DNA of 64,000 nucleotides from Actinacidiphila yeochonensis CN732 (GTDB lineage Bacteria; Actinomycetota; Actinomycetes; Streptomycetales; Streptomycetaceae). Below, one piece after another: positions 59,603 through 64,000 of the stretch; within the stretch, counting starts at the first letter, position 1; the number at the start of each line of letters is the position of its first letter. Position numbers and translations under genes: made by a program. Under the pieces are notes generated by a model. The model was not told where the DNA came from, ran no database searches, and saw nothing but the letters and a program-made list of their open reading frames with translations. The stretch is from the NCBI RefSeq assembly GCF_000745345.1, contig NZ_JQNR01000005.1, forward strand, positions 2,108,001 to 2,172,000, in the 5' to 3' direction.

Positions 59603-59875
59603 GTGCTCCCCGCGCGTGCGGGGATGGTCCCGGGCCGCCCACGTAGGTCGGCGACGTGGGGTCGTGCTCCCCGCGCGTGCGGGGATGGTCCCCAAGTCCG
59701 ACCCGCTTGTCCGGACCGACGACAGTGCTCCCCGCGCGTGCGGGGATGGTCCCCTCTGGACGTCCTTCGGCTACCTCGACACCCCGTGCTCCCCGCGCGT
59801 GCGGGGATGGTCCCCCGGAGGGGTCCAGCGGCAGAAACTCAGTACGGTGCTCCCCGCGCGTGCGGGGATGGCCCC
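59603..59875 (+). CRISPR. type I-E-like CRISPR array, 5 repeats / 4 spacers
   Basis: The 29-bp repeat begins GTGCTCCCCGCGCGTGCGGG and ends GATGGTCCC. Copies start at 59603, 59664, 59725, 59786 and 59847. The four spacers are each exactly 32 bp. The first four repeats are identical; the last reads GATGGCCCC, marking the distal end and placing the leader on the left. Repeat sequence and 29/32 spacing are those of actinobacterial type I-E arrays. No cas gene is present within the window. Confidence 0.95.
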
Positions 59876-59889
59876 ACGCTAGGAACGTT

Positions 59890-59907
59890 GCTAGGAACGT
59901 TCCTAGC
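59890..59907. other. perfect 18-bp palindrome next to the CRISPR array
   Basis: GCTAGGAACGTTCCTAGC is a perfect palindrome 14 bp past the last repeat. The left half, GCTAGGAACGTTG, is also present just before it (59878-59890). It could be an operator or a recombination site; no neighbour explains it. Confidence 0.75.
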
Positions 59908-59963
59908 ATCGGAGGATAGGTGCTCCCGTGGTCCCGCCCTGGTCGGGCGGGATGTCGGAGGGG

Positions 59964-60563
59964 TCAGCCCATGGACTTCGCGTTGTCGAGGGCTTCGCGG
60001 ATGATGTCGGCGTGGCCGGCGTGCTGCGCGGTTTCGGCGATGACGTGGAGGAGGACGCGGCGGGCCGACCAGTGGGCGCCGGGCTCGAACCAGGGGGCCT
60101 TGGGCAGGGGCTGGGTGGCGTCGAGGTCGGGGAGGGAGGTGACGAGGGTGTCGGTGGTGCGGGCCACCTCGGTGTAGGCGTCGAGCACGCCGGCCAGGGT
60201 GTCACCCGGGAGCATGCGGAACTCGTCCGCGCGGCGCGCGAAGTCCTCCTCCGTCATGGCGTCGAAGTCGCCCAGCGCGGAGGGACCCTCGGTGATGAAG
60301 GCGATCCAGCCGCGTTCGGTCGACGTCACGTGCTTGATGAGCCCGCCCAGGCACAGTTCGCTCACGGTGGTGCGCTGTCCGGCCTGCTCGTCGGTGAGGT
60401 CGCGGGTGGGGAGGCGGAGGAAGTGCCGGTGCCTGGCCAGCGACTCCAGCAGGTCCGCGCGCTCGCCCGACAGCGCCGTGCCCTTTCCGGTTCCCGTCCC
60501 CTTGCCTGCTTCCGCCGCCGCGCTGGCCGTCTCGGGAGTCGTCCCAGCCGTCACGTTCGTCAT
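59964..60563 (-). CDS. DinB-family (DUF664) protein
   Basis: A 199-aa DinB-like four-helix protein. RADLLESLARHRHFLRLPTR leads the fold, SELCLGGLIKHVTSTERGWI carries the first conserved His, and RRVLLHVIAETAQHAGHADI carries the other two, so a full three-His metal site is visible. Residues 1-35 are a Thr/Ala/Gly-rich extension. ATG 60563 follows GGAGGA by eight bases. It is divergent from the WYL regulator, with a shared inverted repeat between them. Relatives include thiol transferases and damage-inducible proteins; the substrate is unknown. Confidence 0.85.
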   Translation of the reverse strand: MTNVTAGTTPETASAAAEAGKGTGTGKGTALSGERADLLESLARHRHFLRLPTRDLTDEQAGQRTTVSELCLGGLIKHVTSTERGWIAFITEGPSALGDFDAMTEEDFARRADEFRMLPGDTLAGVLDAYTEVARTTDTLVTSLPDLDATQPLPKAPWFEPGAHWSARRVLLHVIAETAQHAGHADIIREALDNAKSMG

Positions 60564-60681
60564 GTCGCCGTCCTCCGTCACTCGTCTCGCTCTTCTCAGT
60601 CGTCGTCCGGTGTCGTCGCGCGTCCTCGGGTCGCGGGGTGGGCCCGTGATGATCCCCGAGCGGCACCACCCACGCTAGAGG

Positions 60682-60710
60682 TCATTGCGGCCACTTTTCG
60701 TCCGCAATGA
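60682..60710. promoter_or_regulatory. inverted-repeat operator between DinB and WYL genes
   Basis: TCATTGCGG (60682-60690) and CCGCAATGA (60702-60710) are perfect inverted 9-mers 11 bp apart, centred in the divergent promoter region. It is the likely binding site of the WYL regulator starting at 60727. Confidence 0.8.
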
Positions 60711-60726
60711 CAGGAGGATGGACGGT

Positions 60727-61713
60727 ATGGCGAACACCAGCTCGCGCACGCTCCAGCTGCTCTCCCTGCTGCAGAACCACCGGTACTGGCCCGGTGCCGA
60801 GCTGACCGCGCGGCTCGGGGTGTCGGCGCGCACGGTGCGGCGGGATGTGGACCGGCTGCGGGAGCTGGGCTATCCGGTGGAGGCGCGGCGCGGGGTGGAC
60901 GGCGGCTACCAGCTGGCCGCAGGGGCGGCCCTGCCCCCGCTGGTGATCGACGACGAGGAGGCCGTCGCGCTGGCGGTGGGTCTCCAGGCCGCCGCGCAGA
61001 GCGCGGTGGAGGGCATCGCCGAGTCGTCGGTGCGGGTGCTGGCCAAGGTGGTGCATGTGATGCCGGGCAGGTTGCGGCGCCGGGTGGAGGCGCTGCGGGA
61101 GGTGACCGAGGCGGCCGGCTCCGGGGGGCCGGCGGTGCGCCCCGGCGTGGACCCCGTCGTCCTCACGGAGACCGCGCTGGCCTGCCGGGACGCCGAGCGG
61201 CTGGTCTTCGCCTACACGGCGGCCGACGGACGGGCCAGCAGCCGGCGGGTCGAGCCGCACCGGCTGGTCCGGCTCGGGCGCCGCTGGTACCTGGTCGCCT
61301 ACGACCTGGACCGGCAGGACTGGCGCAGTTTCCGGCTCGACCGGCTCGTCTCGCCCCGGGCGGAGGGCGGCAGGTTCCGGCCGCGCGAACTGCCCGCGGC
61401 CGACGCCGCCGCGTTCGTCCGGGCCGGCCTGGACGCGCTGCCCCGCCCGCACCGGGTGGAGGCGCTGGTGGACGCCCCGGCGGCGGTCGTACGGGAGCGG
61501 ATCGGCATGTGGAGCACGGTGGAGGAGGTGGCCGTGGACCGGTGCCGGGTGTGGATGACGGCCGATTCCCTGGACTGGCCCGCGATGGCGCTGGGCATCG
61601 TGGGCGCGGACTTCGAGGTCGTCTGCCCGCCCGCCCTGCGCACCGTCCTCGCCGACCTGGCCGGCCGCTTCACCCGGGCCGCGAGGGCCGACGAGGACCG
61701 GCCCACGGGGTAA
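60727..61713 (+). CDS. WYL-domain (YafY-type) transcriptional regulator
   Basis: A 328-aa regulator. The N-terminal HTH_11 is SRTLQLLSLLQNHRYWPGAE, LTARLGVSARTVRRDVDRLR, VEARRGVDGGYQL. The WYL domain is around RVEPHRLVRLGRRWYLVAYD, with DWRSFRLDRL (WYL-to-R link), and a WCX C-terminal part (VEEVAVDRCRVWM, WPAMALGIVGADFEV). ATG 60727 is chosen as AGGAGG abuts ATG 60718 and lies nine bases before 60727. It presumably controls the divergent DinB gene and itself through the inverted repeat at 60682-60710. Confidence 0.9.
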   Translation: MANTSSRTLQLLSLLQNHRYWPGAELTARLGVSARTVRRDVDRLRELGYPVEARRGVDGGYQLAAGAALPPLVIDDEEAVALAVGLQAAAQSAVEGIAESSVRVLAKVVHVMPGRLRRRVEALREVTEAAGSGGPAVRPGVDPVVLTETALACRDAERLVFAYTAADGRASSRRVEPHRLVRLGRRWYLVAYDLDRQDWRSFRLDRLVSPRAEGGRFRPRELPAADAAAFVRAGLDALPRPHRVEALVDAPAAVVRERIGMWSTVEEVAVDRCRVWMTADSLDWPAMALGIVGADFEVVCPPALRTVLADLAGRFTRAARADEDRPTG

Positions 61714-61742
61714 GTGCCCCGCCGGCCCGGCCCAGGTGCCCG

Positions 61743-62201
61743 TCAGCCCGGTCCGGGGTCCCGTCCGGGCCCGCGCCCGCGGTCGAGCCCCTGGTCGCGC
61801 CCGCGGTCGAGGTCGCGGACCAGCCCGCTGGCCAGCACGCAGATCGTGCTGTGCGGGTTGGGCGGCGCATGGACGGGTTCAGCGGGACCGCACCGCTCGG
61901 CGCGGCGGACGGCGTGCTGGTAGTCCGCGTACGGAAAGCTGCGAGGCAGGTTCTTCCCGGTGAAACCGTGGCGGCTCTTCAACCGGTCGAGCAGCGACCG
62001 GGCGTCGCTCCACCGCGCCCAGTCCTCGTAGTGCCACAGCAGCCAGATCTCGAAGCACGGTGAGCTGATCGCGACGCCGATCCCCAGCGCGCGTGCCCGG
62101 TCGCAGGCGGCTTCGAGGCGCATGGATGCCCCGTTTGGGGGAACGTTGGACCACCCGTATCTCACGCTCCGTGAACGAGGGGCAACCATCGCGTGAAGCA
62201 T
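61743..62201 (-). pseudogene. truncated RloB-like gene
   Basis: The readable part matches the C-terminal half of RloB-family proteins: ARALGIGVAISSPCFEIWLL, WHYEDWARWSD, LLDRLKSRHGFTGKNLP, FPYADYQHAVRRAE, PPNPHSTICVLASGL. RloB proteins are about 200 aa, with an N-terminal Toprim-like half containing an acidic DVD site. That half is absent: the frame starts only 25-30 residues before ARALGI with unrelated Arg/Pro sequence. RloB usually pairs with an RloA ATPase in defence loci, and none is here. The C-terminus is a DRGRDQGLDRGRGPGRD repeat. Probably a broken defence gene; a shortened active form cannot be excluded. Confidence 0.7.
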
Positions 62202-62336
62202 GGTCCGGGTGGCGTCCGGCGCAAGACCAAGTCAACGTTCCGCAAATACATTGCCGGTGCCGCACGGGCGCCGCCCGCGCGGCTTTCGCGCGGTGTGCGC
62301 GCCCGCGCACCGCGCCGGACTGGGGCGGGGTGGGAC

Positions 62337-62729
62337 ATGGCCCGGGAGGCCGGGGGCATCGTTGTCGGGAGTTCCGGCACGCGATGCCACATCGACATCG
62401 ACGAGGACGGCTGGTACGCCTGGCGGTTGACGGCCAACAACGGCCGGGTGATCGCCCTGGGGGTGGGCACGTACCGCGAGGACACGCAGTGCCGTGCCGC
62501 TTTCGAGGCGCTCTGCTCGGACGCGGGGAAGCTGGTCGGCGGGGTCCAGCACGCCGCGGAGGCCAACGGGTGGGTCTGGCGCGCCCGGGACGCCGGGGGA
62601 CGGACGCGGGCGGTGTCGGCGCGCGCCTACGAGCGCCACTCCACCTGCCAGGCCGCCTACGACCGGTTCCGGATGCTGCTGGGTGTGCTGGCCGAAACCG
62701 GAATCATCCCGTGGGGTGACACCGCCTGA
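62337..62729 (+). CDS. YegP-like (DUF1508) double-repeat protein
   Basis: A 130-aa protein with two related segments: HIDIDEDGWYAWRLTANNGR followed by VIALGVGTYREDTQCRAAFE, and ANGWVWRARDAGGRTRAVSA followed by RAYERHSTCQAAYDRF. This two-unit pattern is that of YegP/DUF1508 proteins. ATG 62337 follows a GGGGCGGGGTGGG purine run; an upstream open frame is Arg/Pro-rich and ignored. Role unknown. Confidence 0.75.
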   Translation: MAREAGGIVVGSSGTRCHIDIDEDGWYAWRLTANNGRVIALGVGTYREDTQCRAAFEALCSDAGKLVGGVQHAAEANGWVWRARDAGGRTRAVSARAYERHSTCQAAYDRFRMLLGVLAETGIIPWGDTA

Positions 62730-62870
62730 TCACTCGTGTGCGTCCAGTGAAGGAATTCGACGTTCCGATTACGACAACCGCACGCAGATGAACGGAAGTT
62801 GCCTCTACGGGTGCTGTCGTTCACACAAGCGTGCGGGACCGGCCACCGGTTGACGTGAGCGTGTCGTGCC

Positions 62871-63890
62871 GTGACGACACCGACTCCGGCGGGGTCGGCC
62901 GAGGCGGCGCGGGCCGCCGACCGGCCCCGCCGCCTGCACTCCGACTCCGGCCTGCCCGACCGGCTCTTCCGCGGCACGGCCCGTGCCGGCGGCGGCCTCG
63001 TCCTCGCGGTGATGCTGCTCGTCGGCGGCTTCCTGCTCTACCAGGCGTGGCAGGCCCTGCGCCGGGCCGGCTTCTCCTTCCTCACCACCGCCCAATGGGA
63101 CCCGGACGCCGGCCACTTCGGCATCGCCGCCGTCCTCACCGGCACCATCCTGATCGCCCTCGTCGCCGTGGTCTTCGCGGTGCCGCTGGCGACCGGAACC
63201 GCGCTGTACATCTCCGAGTACGCGCCGCAGCGGCTGCGCCGCACCCTGGTCAGCGTGATCGACCTGATGGCCGCGGTGCCGTCGGTGGTCTACGGCCTGT
63301 GGGGGCTCTTCTTCCTCCAGGGCAAGGTGATCGGGCTGGCCCGCTGGCTGTCGACGTACTTCGGCTGGTTCCCGCCGTTCAAGGTCGACGGCGCCGACCC
63401 GCACGACCCGCTCGCCACCGCGACGGTCTACACCGCGTCCACGTTCGTGGCGGGCATGGTGGTGGCGATGATGGTCACCCCGATCATCTGCTCCATCATG
63501 CGGGAGGTCTTCTCGCAGGCCCCGGTCGGCGAGCGGGAGGGCGCGTTCGCCCTCGGCGCCACCCGGTGGGGGATGGTCCGGGCCGTGGTGCTGCCCTTCG
63601 GCGCCGGCGGCATGATCGGCGGCACCATGCTCGGCCTCGGCCGGGCGCTGGGCGAGACCATCGGCGTCTACCTGGTGATCTCCCCGGTCTTCGCCGTCCA
63701 GTGGCACGTCCTGCAGAGCGGCACCAGTTCGGTGTCCTCCCTCATCGCCCTGCGCTACGGCGAGGCCAGTTCGTTCGGCATGTCCGCGCTCATGGCGGCG
63801 GGCCTCGCCCTGTTCCTGATGACGCTGGTGGTCAACTTCGCCGCGTCCTCGATCGTCGCCCGCAGCCGCTCCGGCGCCACCGCCGAGTAG
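62871..63890 (+). CDS. pstC: phosphate ABC transporter permease PstC
   Basis: A 339-aa membrane protein of the high-affinity phosphate importer. Helix 1 is GGGLVLAVMLLVGGFLLYQA. Further words: the segment GIAAVLTGTILIALVAVVFA, PLATGTALYISEYAP, VPSVVYGLWGLFFL, and the EAA-type coupling loop EREGAFALGATRWGMVRAV, followed by GRALGETIGVYL. GTG 62871 is used, though no ribosome site is obvious. PstC normally follows pstS; here the gene upstream is the YegP-like protein, and no phosphate-binding lipoprotein gene is present. A probable pstA follows at 63938. Confidence 0.93.
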   Translation: MTTPTPAGSAEAARAADRPRRLHSDSGLPDRLFRGTARAGGGLVLAVMLLVGGFLLYQAWQALRRAGFSFLTTAQWDPDAGHFGIAAVLTGTILIALVAVVFAVPLATGTALYISEYAPQRLRRTLVSVIDLMAAVPSVVYGLWGLFFLQGKVIGLARWLSTYFGWFPPFKVDGADPHDPLATATVYTASTFVAGMVVAMMVTPIICSIMREVFSQAPVGEREGAFALGATRWGMVRAVVLPFGAGGMIGGTMLGLGRALGETIGVYLVISPVFAVQWHVLQSGTSSVSSLIALRYGEASSFGMSALMAAGLALFLMTLVVNFAASSIVARSRSGATAE

Positions 63891-63937
63891 CCCGGCAGGC
63901 CCGCACAGCCGGGGCCTGAGCAAGGAGACCACTTCGT

Positions 63938-64000
63938 ATGACCACCGACGCGACGGGCGCCCCGCCACCCCACCACGCTCGGCCAGACCACACCGCCCCG
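63938..64000 (+). CDS. pstA: start of probable pstA (cut by window end)
   Basis: ATG 63938 is preceded by AAGGAG at good spacing, 47 bp after pstC. The 21 codons visible (TTDATGAPPPHHARPDHTAP) resemble the short polar N-terminus of PstA. The assignment rests on operon order, as no conserved part is within the window. Confidence 0.55.
   Translation, partial: MTTDATGAPPPHHARPDHTAP

Noticed and set aside
59603..59910. Small plus-strand proteins made of repeated GDGP/CGDGP words
   Set aside because: They are translations of the CRISPR repeats and spacers.
62780..62830. PHO boxes before pstC
   Set aside because: Single GTTCA half-units (GTTCACACAAG, and GTTCATCTGCG on the minus strand) without the required direct repeat.

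Overview
The window is chromosomal DNA of a high-GC filamentous actinomycete, almost certainly Streptomyces or a close relative such as Kitasatospora. This rests on third-position GC bias, many GTG and leaderless starts, the afsQ1/afsQ2/sigQ locus, and nucleoside genes (bmp transporter - cdd - deoA - add - afsQ - deoC) in an order I recall from the Streptomyces coelicolor SCO48xx-SCO49xx region. The synteny statement is from memory and was not searched.

Left part (1-17.5 kb) is mostly accessory. It holds a vapB remnant, a MerR/SDR pair, a VapBC toxin-antitoxin cassette framed by 57-bp direct repeats, a decayed ABC/FtsX transporter, a MarR-MFS efflux operon, two acetyltransferases, and a STAND (NLR-like) TPR NTPase next to a small partner. 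Both proteins of that last pair carry the same short VYQA..DQH motif at facing termini, which is the layout of bacterial amyloid-signalling cell-death pairs. A small protein/DUF6879 pair, a DUF3152 metalloprotease-like protein and a response regulator / histidine kinase / GerMN lipoprotein operon follow.

The core nucleoside system starts with an M20 amidohydrolase. It continues with a Bmp lipoprotein, an ABC ATPase whose start codon appears to be ATC, two permeases, cytidine deaminase and thymidine phosphorylase (18-27.1 kb). Adenosine deaminase (39.3 kb), a uridine kinase (48 kb) and deoC with two aldehyde dehydrogenase genes (50.4-53.9 kb) lie further on. A near-palindrome TCTACGCGCGTAGG sits in the promoters of add and deoC, and a weaker version lies before bmp, so these transcription units look like one repressor-controlled regulon. 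Imported nucleosides would be deaminated and phosphorolysed, the deoxyribose phosphate split by DeoC, and the acetaldehyde oxidised by the aldehyde dehydrogenase.

Between the core blocks lie insertions: a 2,274-aa secreted RHS/YD-repeat protein with a lysozyme-like domain, a Tat-exported polysaccharide deacetylase, an ArsR-SRPBCC fusion regulator and DinB-like proteins. The AfsQ1/AfsQ2/lipoprotein operon, divergent from sigQ, occupies 42-46 kb, with two candidate AfsQ1 sites in the shared promoter region. A second VapBC cassette between perfect 60-bp direct repeats has split the terminator region behind the aldehyde dehydrogenases.

The right end (55-62.7 kb) is accessory again and visibly lower in GC in part. 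It has tandemly duplicated membrane-anchored genes that differ in one short patch, a large WXG/ESX-like protein, an orphan five-repeat type I-E CRISPR array, a WYL regulator divergent from a DinB protein, and a truncated RloB-like gene. The window ends in pstC and the first codons of a probable pstA. No tRNA, rRNA, integrase, transposase or cas gene was recognised.
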